Origin: UBA1351 sp965140555
GTDB lineage: Bacteria > Bacillota > Clostridia > Lachnospirales > Vallitaleaceae
Direction of reading: 5' to 3'
Assembly: GCA_965140555.1 (NCBI GenBank)
Contig: OZ223259.1
Location: forward strand, 62,001-126,000
DNA: 64,000 nt
Made by a program: the position numbers and the translations under genes. The notes beneath the pieces were generated by a model. The model had not been told where the DNA came from and searched no databases. It worked only from the letters and a program-made list of their open reading frames with translations. Below are positions 54,435 through 62,314 of this stretch, in pieces. Positions within the stretch are counted from its first letter, which is position 1, and every line of letters starts with the position of its first letter.

Positions 54435-55494
54435 CTTGCACCTCCTTGTTCTTTCTTCGTGGCACTAATTTGTATTGAACAAAGAATTCACTCCCTATAA
54501 CAAAAAACAAAATCAACGATTGCATCACATCTGCTGCAGATGCAGGAATTTGAAAGGCTGTTTGAATGTAACTGCCTCCTTTTATCATTGCTGCAAAAAG
54601 TATGGATACCGGAACAATAATAATTGAATTTAATCCCGACAGCCATGTCGTTATAATAGCTGTATAACCATAACCTGCTGAAATATTTACCGATAATGTT
54701 CGATTAACACCGGATGCCTCCATCATACCGACAATACCACATATACCGCCACTTACAATAATAGCTCCAAGTATAATCCGCTTCACATGCATCCCCGCAT
54801 AACGTGCTGTATCTTCACTTTCGCCAACAACACTAATTTCGTAACCTTTTTTTGTTTTTGCTAAAATAAACGTCACGATGGCGACAATAGCTAGGGCTAT
54901 AATCCACCCTGCATGAATACCGAAAACTTTAGGTAATAATGCATTTTGCTCAAAAGAAGCAATTTTGGGGAACCCCATACTTTTTGGATCTTTCCAAGGT
55001 CCATATTGTAAAAAGGTTACCCACTTAATGGCAATATAATTCAACATTAATGTAATAATTGTTTCATTCGTTCCAAATCGTACTTTCAAAAAAGCCGGAA
55101 TGAAGGACCATACTCCGCCACCAATGAATCCGGCAATAAGCATCAGCGCTAACAATAGTAATTTCGGTAAATCAGGAAAATTCAGGGCCATAAAGCTTGC
55201 TGCGAAAGCGCCCATCACAATCTGACCTTCTGCACCAATGTTCCAAAATTTCATTTTGAATGCAATCATAATACCTATAGACGTTACAACAAGAGGAATG
55301 GCAATCGTCAACGTATCTTGAATGCGGAAAGCCGAACCGAAAGCACCTACAATCATGGACCCAAACACTGCCAGTGGGTTATGACCCATTAAAGCTATGA
55401 ATAAAGACGCTGTTAATATTGAAAGAAAAATTGCTACGAGTCGTATACGTACACTTTTAGCTCTTGTCATATCTGTTCGTTTTATCATACGCAT
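54427..55494 (-). CDS. Nucleoside ABC transporter permease (NupP-like)
   Basis: A 355-residue permease with a short basic N-terminus and about nine helices; FKMKFWNIGAEGQIVMGAF and TLMLNYIAIKWVTFLQYGPW are typical of this family. I chose the ATG at 55494 with AAGGTGG seven bases before it; the gene overlaps the stop region of the ATPase by a few bases. First permease of the heterodimer. Confidence 0.9.
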   Translation of the reverse strand: MRMIKRTDMTRAKSVRIRLVAIFLSILTASLFIALMGHNPLAVFGSMIVGAFGSAFRIQDTLTIAIPLVVTSIGIMIAFKMKFWNIGAEGQIVMGAFAASFMALNFPDLPKLLLLALMLIAGFIGGGVWSFIPAFLKVRFGTNETIITLMLNYIAIKWVTFLQYGPWKDPKSMGFPKIASFEQNALLPKVFGIHAGWIIALAIVAIVTFILAKTKKGYEISVVGESEDTARYAGMHVKRIILGAIIVSGGICGIVGMMEASGVNRTLSVNISAGYGYTAIITTWLSGLNSIIIVPVSILFAAMIKGGSYIQTAFQIPASAADVMQSLILFFVIGSEFFVQYKLVPRRKNKEVQDA

Positions 55495-55495
55495 A

Positions 55496-57022
55496 TTACT
55501 CACCACCTTTTCTTATTTGCTTTTGTCCTGCCATCATAAGGCCCAGCTCTTCTTTTGTTACCTTTTCACCATCCACACATCCTGTAATTTCACCTTCACA
55601 CATGACAATTATTCGATCACATAATTCCATCAATACATCTAAATCTTCACCGATAAACAACACACCAACGCCTTTTTTCTTTTCTTCGTTGATTAAGTCA
55701 TAAATCGTATGAGATGCTCCGATATCCAGCCCGCGTACTGCATAGGCCGTAATGAGAACATGGGGATTGGTATCGATTTCTCTTCCAATCAGTACTTTTT
55801 GTATGTTCCCACCTGATAGTTGTTTCACCGGATGCTCTACTCCCGGTGTTTTTATTTCTAACCGTTTGATCATTTCTTCACAGTGTTTGATCACCGGTTT
55901 TCGATTAATGAGTATACCCTTTTGTTCATGATGCGCTTTTAATAAAAAGTTATCCACCATATCCATTGAAGCAACAAGCCCCATACCTAAACGATCTTCC
56001 GGAATGAAGCTCATACTAATACCTCGTCTAATAATATCACGAGGACTTAGTCCGACTATAGATTCTTCTTTGAAAAGAATTTCACCGTCTGTTATCGGAT
56101 AGAGCCCAGCAATAGCTTCGCACAATTCCTTTTGACCACTTCCCGATACACCTGCTACACCAAGGACTTCACCCTTTTTTAGAGAAAAATTGACATGGCG
56201 TAACACATCCACACCTTCGGGATTTCTTACACAGAGATTCTTTGTTTCTAAAACAACCTCTCCCGGTTTGACAATCGGACGCTCAATGGCTAAGTTGGTC
56301 GACGATCCTACCATGAGATCTGTCATTTCCTTTGGTGTTGTCTCCTTGGTTATTAACGTCTCTACTGTCTGACCACGACGCAAAACAGTTACACGATCAC
56401 TAATTTCCATTACTTCATGTAATTTATGCGTGATAATAATGATGGCGCAACCTTCATCTGCCATCTTACGCATAATCTTGAACAGCTCTTTAGTTTCCTG
56501 GGGTGTCAAAACAGCCGTTGGCTCATCCATTATTAATATATCCGCTCCCCGATAGAGGACCTTAAGAATCTCAACCGATTGCTTTTCTCCAATTGACATG
56601 GTGTATATCTTTTTATCCGGATTTACATTAATTCCAAATTGTTTGGAAACTTTACGTATTTCTTCCGAAATCGCTTTTTTGTTTAGAAAAAAACTGCCCT
56701 TCATACCCATTATGATATTTTCTTTGGCAGTTTGCACATCCACTAACTTCACATGTTGATGAATCATCCCTATTCCCATTTTTATAGATTCTTTCGGACT
56801 TGCAAACGTCACTTCTTTGCCATGAACAAAAATAGAACCGCCATCAGGCTTATAGATTCCTGACAGCATGTTCATTAGTGTGCTCTTCCCGGCTCCGTTT
56901 TCACCGAGAAGAGCATGTATTTCACCCTGTTTGACTTCGAAGTTTACATGATCGTTTGCCTTGACAGTTCCAAAAGTTTTTTTAATGTTTTTCATTTTTA
57001 CAAAAACGTTATCACTCATCAT
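55496..57022 (-). CDS. Nucleoside ABC transporter ATPase (NupO-like, two domains)
   Basis: A 508-residue tandem ATPase. First domain: Walker A GENGAGKSTLMN, signature MSIGEKQSVEILK, Walker B ADILIMDEPTAVL. Second domain: GVSGSGQKELCEAI, signature QLSGGNIQKVLIGR, and a degenerate Walker B (LITAYAVRGLDIGAS). One complete and one degenerate site is usual for sugar/nucleoside importers of this type. Downstream of the BMP gene by 24 bases. Confidence 0.92.
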   Translation of the reverse strand: MMSDNVFVKMKNIKKTFGTVKANDHVNFEVKQGEIHALLGENGAGKSTLMNMLSGIYKPDGGSIFVHGKEVTFASPKESIKMGIGMIHQHVKLVDVQTAKENIIMGMKGSFFLNKKAISEEIRKVSKQFGINVNPDKKIYTMSIGEKQSVEILKVLYRGADILIMDEPTAVLTPQETKELFKIMRKMADEGCAIIIITHKLHEVMEISDRVTVLRRGQTVETLITKETTPKEMTDLMVGSSTNLAIERPIVKPGEVVLETKNLCVRNPEGVDVLRHVNFSLKKGEVLGVAGVSGSGQKELCEAIAGLYPITDGEILFKEESIVGLSPRDIIRRGISMSFIPEDRLGMGLVASMDMVDNFLLKAHHEQKGILINRKPVIKHCEEMIKRLEIKTPGVEHPVKQLSGGNIQKVLIGREIDTNPHVLITAYAVRGLDIGASHTIYDLINEEKKKGVGVLFIGEDLDVLMELCDRIIVMCEGEITGCVDGEKVTKEELGLMMAGQKQIRKGGE

Positions 57023-57046
57023 GGCTCCATTTCATACTTCAAATTA

Positions 57047-58228
57047 TTATTCTACACTTGCATTAACACCTTCAACAAACCAATCCATGCTTAACATGTC
57101 TTCGTCTGATAACACACTACCTTCAGCTCCGTGAACATCGCCGTTGTTATCAACAATTTCACCGCCAAATACATGAAGTGACCCGTCTAGAATAGCAGCT
57201 TTCGCTTCATCAATAGCTTCTTGTGTACCTTCAGCCGCATTAGCACTTAATGGTGCCAACCCAACAACACCGTCAGCCATTGAACCCCAGTAGGATTCTG
57301 CTTCAAAAGTACCATCCATTATTGCTTGAACACGACTAACGTAATAATCTGACCAATCCCAAATAGCGGATGTTAATACGGCATTCGGAGCCATCGCTTC
57401 CATATCTGTATGATATCCGATTGAATATACACCGGCTTCTTCTGCCGCTTGTTGAGGTCCTGCTGTATCTTGATGTTGAGAAATAATATCAGCACCTTGA
57501 TCAATAAGTGCTTGAGCTGCTGATTTTTCTGCCGCCGGATCATACCATGTGGATGTCCATACAACATCAACTTCAATATCCGGATTCACTGATTTAGCAC
57601 CTAATGTGAATGCATTGATACCACGAATAACTTCCGGAATAGGGAAAGCACCAACATAACCCACTTTATTCGTTTCTGTTTTTAATGCAGCTGCAATACC
57701 CGTCAAGTAACGCGCCTGATACATACGACCAAAGTAATTAGACATATTGTCACTCATTTCATATCCTGAGCAGTGGAAGAATTCCACATCCGGATATTCG
57801 GAGGCAATATTTTTGATGTATTCCATATAACCGAAGCTTGTAGCAAAAATAATAGAAGCTCCTTGATCAATCATATTACGAACTTCAGATTCTACCTCTT
57901 GAGTTTCCGGTACATTTTCTTTATAAATCGTTTTAACACCGAGTTCTTCCTCAAGAGCTTGACGTCCTAAGTCGTGGGAATATGTGAATCCACCATCACC
58001 TACCGGTCCTACATAAATAAAACCGACAATTGTATCCTCAGCACTTGTTGCTTCTTCTGTATCACTATCTGAAGTATCAGCACCTGTATCCTCAGAACTT
58101 GAATCATTGGAATCTGTTGCGTCATTTGACTTATTAGCCTCTTCATTTCCCACTGTATCTTCTTGTCCGCATCCCGCCATGGCAAAAACCATTGCAAGAA
58201 TAAGAAGTAAACTTAAACTCTTTTTCAT
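57047..58228 (-). CDS. BMP-family nucleoside-binding lipoprotein
   Basis: A 393-residue extracytoplasmic substrate-binding lipoprotein. A signal peptide with lipobox AMAGC (lipidated Cys about 20) precedes an Asp/Ser-rich linker and a BMP/PnrA-type domain (GFIYVGPVGDGGFTYSHDLG; YFGRMYQARYLTGIAAAL). PnrA-type proteins bind purine nucleosides. It lies between xpt and the ATPase and is modified by Lgt. Confidence 0.93.
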   Translation of the reverse strand: MKKSLSLLLILAMVFAMAGCGQEDTVGNEEANKSNDATDSNDSSSEDTGADTSDSDTEEATSAEDTIVGFIYVGPVGDGGFTYSHDLGRQALEEELGVKTIYKENVPETQEVESEVRNMIDQGASIIFATSFGYMEYIKNIASEYPDVEFFHCSGYEMSDNMSNYFGRMYQARYLTGIAAALKTETNKVGYVGAFPIPEVIRGINAFTLGAKSVNPDIEVDVVWTSTWYDPAAEKSAAQALIDQGADIISQHQDTAGPQQAAEEAGVYSIGYHTDMEAMAPNAVLTSAIWDWSDYYVSRVQAIMDGTFEAESYWGSMADGVVGLAPLSANAAEGTQEAIDEAKAAILDGSLHVFGGEIVDNNGDVHGAEGSVLSDEDMLSMDWFVEGVNASVE

Positions 58229-58276
58229 TACTATTCCTCCTAAAATTTTGTCTGTTAGTCTATGACTTTTTCTTTT

Positions 58277-58846
58277 TTATAAAAAATGGACAGTACCATT
58301 CTTCATACGATCAATAATAGCTAGAGATTGGACATTAATGCCCTCTTCTCTTAACCGTTTGCCACCCGGTTGAAATCCTTTTTCAATGACAATTCCAACC
58401 CCTTCTACTGTAGCGCCTGCTTGATTCACCAAACTAATCAACCCTTCTACCGCTTGACCATTGGCCAGAAAATCATCTAAAATCAACACATGATCATCAG
58501 CATTCAAATATTTCTTGGAAATATGAATGTCATAGGTTTGTTGCTTTGTAAATGAAAAAACAGGATGTGTATAAGTTTCCTTATCCAAATTACGACTTTG
58601 GGTCTTCTTTGCAAAGACCACCGGTACATTAAACGATAGTGCTGCAAGTGCCGCTATGGCAATACCTGATGCTTCAATGGTTACAATTTTTGTGATTATC
58701 TTACCTGCAAATCGTCTCTTAAACTCTTCCCCCATTAAAAACATGAGCTTAGCGTCTATTTGGTGATTGAGAAAAGAATCCACCTTCAGAATTTCCTCAT
58801 TCAATACGTACCCATCCTGCTGAATTCGATCATGTAATAGTTTCAT
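58277..58846 (-). CDS. xpt: Xanthine phosphoribosyltransferase
   Basis: A 189-residue type I PRTase, family length. It has LLHDRIQQDGYVLNEEILKV at the N-terminus and the PRPP loop HVLILDDFLANGQAV. It turns xanthine and PRPP into XMP. I use the third codon's ATG (58846), six bases after AAGGAG; the first ATG abuts that site. A purine riboswitch and terminator precede it and the BMP transporter follows it. Confidence 0.95.
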   Translation of the reverse strand: MKLLHDRIQQDGYVLNEEILKVDSFLNHQIDAKLMFLMGEEFKRRFAGKIITKIVTIEASGIAIAALAALSFNVPVVFAKKTQSRNLDKETYTHPVFSFTKQQTYDIHISKKYLNADDHVLILDDFLANGQAVEGLISLVNQAGATVEGVGIVIEKGFQPGGKRLREEGINVQSLAIIDRMKNGTVHFL

Positions 58847-58882
58847 ATTCATCTCCTTAGTGCTGAATTTTCGGTAATACAG

Positions 58883-58910
58883 AAAAAACTCTACCTTATC
58901 AGCAGAGTTT
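58883..58910 (-). terminator. Riboswitch-controlled terminator in the xpt leader
   Basis: Minus strand AAACTCTGC and GTAGAGTTTTTT form a terminator. Its 5' arm AAACTC is complementary to GAGTTT at the 3' edge of the aptamer's P1 (forward 58985-58990). That gives an antiterminator when the ligand is absent, the usual OFF-switch layout. Confidence 0.75.
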
Positions 58911-58930
58911 ATGATCTCGTATGTCCTAGT

Positions 58931-58954
58931 AAAAAGATGTCGTAGAAGACATCT
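58931..58954 (-). other. Hairpin between aptamer and terminator
   Basis: Arms AGATGTC and GACATCT around a six-base loop, followed by TTTTT on the minus strand. Flanking CCTAG and CTAGG extend it into a longer stem. It may be a second terminator or a spacer helix. Confidence 0.55.
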
Positions 58955-58987
58955 ATAGCCTCATTTCTAGGAAAACAAAGATAAAAA

Positions 58988-59055
58988 CTCGTAGCCTGTA
59001 ACTATTTACGGTAGTTTGTAGAAACGTTTGGCCCATATTGCCAAATTTATACGAG
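58988..59055 (-). ncRNA. Purine riboswitch aptamer, guanine-type core with unusual J3/1
   Basis: On the minus strand P1 CTCGTA pairs with TACGAG. P2 TTTGGC pairs with GCCAAA around loop AATATGG. J2/3 is GTTTCTAC. P3 AACTA pairs with TAGTT around CCGTAAA. All are signatures of the purine riboswitch (RF00167). The base at the specificity position is C, as in guanine-binding forms. The joining strand before it reads ACAGG rather than the expected GA before CTAC, and P3 is asymmetric by two bases. Confidence 0.85.
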
Positions 59056-59149
59056 CAATTTTAAGTTATAGTTTGATTGGAACTCCTCTACATTCTAACA
59101 ATTCGAATCATTGTGCCCACAAGAATATAGAGTAAAGCATGTTCACGTC

Positions 59150-59170
59150 ATCGGAAATCATATTTCCGAT
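59150..59170 (-). repeat. Perfect 9-bp inverted repeat at the xpt transcript start
   Basis: ATCGGAAAT and ATTTCCGAT are separated by three bases and begin about 7-8 bases downstream of the predicted -10. No T run follows. It could stabilise the 5' end of the RNA or be an operator. Confidence 0.6.
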
Positions 59171-59177
59171 ACAACGC

Positions 59178-59206
59178 ATTATAAGACATCTAAGATAAAA
59201 AATCAA
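59178..59206 (-). promoter_or_regulatory. Sigma-A promoter of xpt
   Basis: Minus strand TTGATT, 17-base spacer, TATAAT, giving a leader of roughly 325 bases that includes the riboswitch. Confidence 0.8.
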
Positions 59207-59270
59207 GATAAATATATAAGAAAAGTATCTTTTACCTGTTTTGCTAACGCATTTAGAACACTCCTATCGT

Positions 59271-59302
59271 AAAAAACGGCAGGGAATTTTCTTTCCCCGC
59301 CA
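59271..59302 (-). terminator. Terminator after the nucleotidyltransferase gene
   Basis: Minus strand GGCGGGGAA and TTCCCTGCC arms followed by GTTTTTT, about 30 bases after the stop. Confidence 0.88.
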
Positions 59303-59333
59303 TTCAAATCATTCTCGTTTATAATTACTCTAT

Positions 59334-59828
59334 CTATTTTGTAAAGTTAATGCGATTGCTTAGAACTTTATAATATTCCAATGCTTGTGCTGTTGCCTCC
59401 TTATATGGCTTTGAAAGCCACTCTTTGGTTGTAAACCCAAACTCCATTTCGACATCATCCTTATAATACACGCGTAAGGCTTGAATCTCTTCAAAAACTT
59501 CCGATGTAATACTCATAACCGGGCCAAAGTGTTTTACCCAATTTGTTTCCGTTATCCAGTGTTCAGGATCTTCTACTACAAAAATCAAATCCACATCTGA
59601 ATCTTCTCGTTCTTCTCCTCTGGCATAAGAGCCTATAAGTAATGCCAAATCAATGTCATCGTGTTTCTTCAACCAATTTTTCACCGTTTCAACGCGATCT
59701 TTCGCTGCTTGAATCGGATCCTCCTCCATCATCGGATCATAGTCCTCATACCCGTTGTGATTGCGGCCATGGCCACCTCGTTCTTGGTCAAATTCAGGTA
59801 CGTGATGATCTTTTTTGTTCTTTAACAT
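59334..59828 (-). CDS. Nucleotidyltransferase-domain protein
   Basis: A 164-residue protein. The nucleotidyltransferase (pol-beta-like) motif reads LLIGSYARGEEREDSDVDLI, with the G-S and the D-x-D metal ligands intact. The first ~45 residues are charged and His/Asp/Gly-rich and not part of the domain. Members of this family modify small molecules or act in MNT/HEPN pairs; no HEPN partner is next to it. Start at 59828 behind GGAGG. Function unknown. Confidence 0.82.
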   Translation of the reverse strand: MLKNKKDHHVPEFDQERGGHGRNHNGYEDYDPMMEEDPIQAAKDRVETVKNWLKKHDDIDLALLIGSYARGEEREDSDVDLIFVVEDPEHWITETNWVKHFGPVMSITSEVFEEIQALRVYYKDDVEMEFGFTTKEWLSKPYKEATAQALEYYKVLSNRINFTK

Positions 59829-59868
59829 AACAACCTCCACTTGCTTGTCAATATAAAATTATACCCCA

Positions 59869-59897
59869 ATTATAATATAGTCACTTGAAATTGGCAA
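59869..59897 (-). promoter_or_regulatory. Promoter of the nucleotidyltransferase gene
   Basis: Minus strand TTGCCA, 17-base spacer, TATAAT, about 40 bases before the start. Confidence 0.75.
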
Positions 59898-59992
59898 TAT
59901 AATTTTAATCTGTCTGCTACTAGCGTACCATATCTATTTTTGAGGCTGATACAATAGTCTCATAAAACATAGAGCACACGAAAGGAGATCTT

Positions 59993-60787
59993 ATGAAAAC
60001 AACACAAAGCAAGCCATCGCATCTACACCTGTATCACCTATTATTAAGAGGACGTGTCCAACAACCGCTTTTTAGACATGACTCTGATTATACACAATTT
60101 ATTGACTACATGCTTATGAAACAACGTCAATTCGGCTTTCGAATTTTAGGATATTGCATGATCAACGATCAGGTTCAACTCATCATCGAAGAGCGCACCC
60201 GCGGTACACTCGCCTCTTCTATACATGGATTAACACTTCTTTACACACGCTATTACAAGAATAAGTATGACTGGGACGGCCCCATTTTTTCCGGAACTTA
60301 TCAATGCGAACCTATTCACCTCAGCAAAGATTTATTATGTCGATTACGTCATATCCATCAAAAACCCAAACGCTTGGAACTCCCCGGACGACTACACTAT
60401 ACGTATTCAAGTTATAAGGATTACGCCAACCCTAACCAGCCTTCTTTTGTCTATCGCAAATCCATCTATCAACTCTTTGACACATCCGATCATGATGCTG
60501 CCGCTCGTTTTTTTTGTAGTATTCATCAAGAAATGGAGCCGATGACCTTCTTTCAAGTTAAAGATGAACTCTATAAACGGGTCAAAACTGCAAAACGCAT
60601 TTTAAAAGAAGAAATTCTCCAATATGATGTTTCCTATGATCAGCTTCAAAAATCAAGTCCTATTCGTGACCAACTCATCCTTCGTATGTACCGTGAATCC
60701 GATTTGAATCAACAGGAGATTGCTGATTTATTAAGTATAAGCCGTCATATTGTAGGGCGTATCATTCGTCTACATCGTCCATGCTAG
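59993..60787 (+). CDS. RAYT-like (Y1 transposase-fold) protein lacking the HUH histidines
   Basis: A 264-residue protein on the plus strand. The first 150 residues follow the Y1_Tnp/REP-associated tyrosine transposase pattern: YHLLLRGRVQQPLF, FGFRILGYCMINDQVQLII, LYTRYYKNKY with the candidate catalytic Tyr. Where active members have H-x-H, this protein has Q60-V-Q62. The C-terminal part holds a helix-turn-helix (DLNQQEIADLLSISRHIVGR). An AAAGGAG site precedes the ATG. The open frame is intact, so it may act as a DNA-binding protein rather than a transposase. Confidence 0.82.
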   Translation: MKTTQSKPSHLHLYHLLLRGRVQQPLFRHDSDYTQFIDYMLMKQRQFGFRILGYCMINDQVQLIIEERTRGTLASSIHGLTLLYTRYYKNKYDWDGPIFSGTYQCEPIHLSKDLLCRLRHIHQKPKRLELPGRLHYTYSSYKDYANPNQPSFVYRKSIYQLFDTSDHDAAARFFCSIHQEMEPMTFFQVKDELYKRVKTAKRILKEEILQYDVSYDQLQKSSPIRDQLILRMYRESDLNQQEIADLLSISRHIVGRIIRLHRPC

Positions 60788-60800
60788 TGGTTTATTTATG

Positions 60801-60911
60801 TATCTTCATAAGGAATGTACCGGTGATCCATCGGTCTCTTCACGCATCGGGTAATTTAAACTTTGGCTATATGTTTAATGAGCCTCCTCCGGTACATTCC
60901 TTATGGAGATA
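60801..60911. repeat. 23-bp inverted repeat forming a large hairpin behind the RAYT gene
   Basis: The arm at 60801-60823 matches the reverse complement of 60889-60911 with a single mismatch; its centre reads CATAAGGAATGTACCGG. The loop is 65 bases. It starts 13 bases after the RAYT stop and lies between the convergent RAYT and ilvE genes. Confidence 0.85.
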
Positions 60912-60974
60912 CACTTTAGGCATAAGGATATTTTCACAAAAATACACTTTAAGGCAAAAGCCCTAAAGTGTATC
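60908..60974. terminator. Triple-copy terminator element after ilvE
   Basis: The decamer ATACACTTTA occurs directly near 60909 and 60942 and inverted near 60964. The inner copy with the inverted copy makes a hairpin (minus strand arms ATACACTTTA and TAAAGTGTAT, then TTTT) that should end the ilvE transcript. The outer copy offers an alternative partner. Confidence 0.75.
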
Positions 60975-60979
60975 TTTTA

Positions 60980-62047
60980 CTACTCTTTTATACGGCGTGT
61001 CCAGCCGAAAGTATCTTCGATTTGACCCAATTGTATTCCTGCTAATTCATCATATATTCTTTTTGATAAGGCACCAATTTGCCCTCCGTTTACCTGTACA
61101 TGCTCTTCACCATATGCTATTTCACCAATTGGAGAAATAACTGCTGCCGTACCCGTACCAAAAGCTTCTTCAAGTTCACCGGTTTTACCGAATCGAATTA
61201 AATCCTCTATATCAATACTTTCCTCATTTACTTCTATACCCCAATGCCTTAATAATTCCATTACTGTATCCCGTGTAACTCCGGAAAGAATACTTCCGGA
61301 TAGTGCCGGTGTCACAACGCGTCCATTAATTTTAAAGAAAACATTCATCGTCCCGACTTCTTCTACGTATCGACGATGTACACCATCAAGCCATAAAACT
61401 TGTGTATATCCTTTTTCCTTTGCTAACATTTGCGCCTTTATACTCGATGCATAGTTACCGCCTGTCTTTGCATAACCCACTCCACCTTTAACAGCACGAA
61501 CATATTCTTGCTCAACCCATATTTTAACCGGATTAATACCTTCCTTATAATATGCCCCAACAGGCGATAGAATAATCATAAACTTGTATGTTAAGGATGC
61601 TCGAACACCTAGAAAAGGGTCTGTCGCTATAATAAACGGACGAATATATAGAGAATTTCCGACACCGGACGGTATCCAATCTTTGTCCATTCGAACAATT
61701 GCTTCTATTGCTTCTATGAAATCTTCCACCGGTAATTCCGGTATACATAATCGATCATTCGTAATATTAACACGTTCACCATTTTTTTCAGGACGAAACA
61801 GTAGTACATCACCATTCTCTGCTTTATAAGCCTTCAGTCCTTCAAACATTTCTTGTCCATAGTGAAAGACCATCGTTGCCGGATCTAATGTTAAGGGCTG
61901 ATAAGGTACAATTCTGGGATCATGCCAGCCTAAACCATCTGTATAATCCATAATAAACATATGATCTGTAAAAACCGTACCAAATCCAAGATTTGATGCA
62001 TCCGGCTTTTCTTTAAGTGTCTCCGCCTTCGTTACTTTTATATTCAT
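60980..62047 (-). CDS. ilvE: Branched-chain-amino-acid aminotransferase
   Basis: A 355-residue fold-type IV PLP aminotransferase of the long (BCAT2-type) class. It opens with GFGTVFTDHMFIMDYTDGLG, and the PLP Lys is expected in GVGYAKTGGNYASSI. It interconverts Leu, Ile and Val with their keto acids. AAGGAGGA precedes the ATG. It is monocistronic, with its own promoter and terminator. Confidence 0.96.
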   Translation of the reverse strand: MNIKVTKAETLKEKPDASNLGFGTVFTDHMFIMDYTDGLGWHDPRIVPYQPLTLDPATMVFHYGQEMFEGLKAYKAENGDVLLFRPEKNGERVNITNDRLCIPELPVEDFIEAIEAIVRMDKDWIPSGVGNSLYIRPFIIATDPFLGVRASLTYKFMIILSPVGAYYKEGINPVKIWVEQEYVRAVKGGVGYAKTGGNYASSIKAQMLAKEKGYTQVLWLDGVHRRYVEEVGTMNVFFKINGRVVTPALSGSILSGVTRDTVMELLRHWGIEVNEESIDIEDLIRFGKTGELEEAFGTGTAAVISPIGEIAYGEEHVQVNGGQIGALSKRIYDELAGIQLGQIEDTFGWTRRIKE

Positions 62048-62078
62048 CTTGTTCGTCCTCCTTGGCTATATTGACGTT

Positions 62079-62107
62079 ATTATATCAGAAAAAGGTCTGG
62101 ATAACAA
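62079..62107 (-). promoter_or_regulatory. Sigma-A promoter of ilvE
   Basis: Minus strand TTGTTA, 17-base spacer, TATAAT, about 30 bases before the ilvE start. A partial CodY-like core (TTTTCTGA) overlaps the -10 but matches only 9 of 15 consensus positions. Confidence 0.75.
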
Positions 62108-62204
62108 GATTTTTTATCCACTTATTCGAACTTTTTGTGCGTTATAGTGCACAACCCAAAAATCTATGCATCTATTACCCTATATAACCCTCCCTTTAAT
62201 TGTG

Positions 62205-62234
62205 TTAACATTTATGATATAATATGTTTATAAT
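62205..62234 (+). promoter_or_regulatory. Promoter of the small membrane protein gene
   Basis: TTAACA at 62205-62210, 18-base spacer, TATAAT at 62229-62234. Another TATAAT nearby makes the exact start uncertain. The leader of about 75 bases contains a short hairpin GGCTT/AAGCC. Confidence 0.5.
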
Positions 62235-62314
62235 TTATTCATATTTGATCGAACCTCCATCTATATGTTGACTAATGAGGCTTCTTAACAAGCCGTTCTA
62301 AAAGGAGGATGTAC

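Larger units (their letters stand above)
58853..59333 (-). promoter_or_regulatory. 481-base xpt regulatory region
   Basis: Stretch without a gene. From right to left it holds the terminator of the nucleotidyltransferase gene (59271-59302), the xpt promoter (59178-59206), a perfect 9-bp hairpin at the probable RNA 5' end (59150-59170), the riboswitch aptamer and the expression platform. A 17-codon frame at 59108-59161 has no ribosome site. Confidence 0.75.

Noticed and set aside
55496..57022. Missing Walker B acid in the second half of the nucleoside ATPase
   Set aside because: Two-domain ATPases of sugar/nucleoside importers typically have one degenerate site; the RGLDIG segment and signature are intact.
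59108..59161. 17-codon frame in the xpt leader as a regulatory leader peptide
   Set aside because: No ribosome site precedes it, the composition shows no purine-linked codon bias, and the riboswitch explains regulation.
62079..62107. Possible CodY box at the ilvE promoter
   Set aside because: Only the core TTTTCTGA fits; 9 of 15 positions match, below what is usually accepted.
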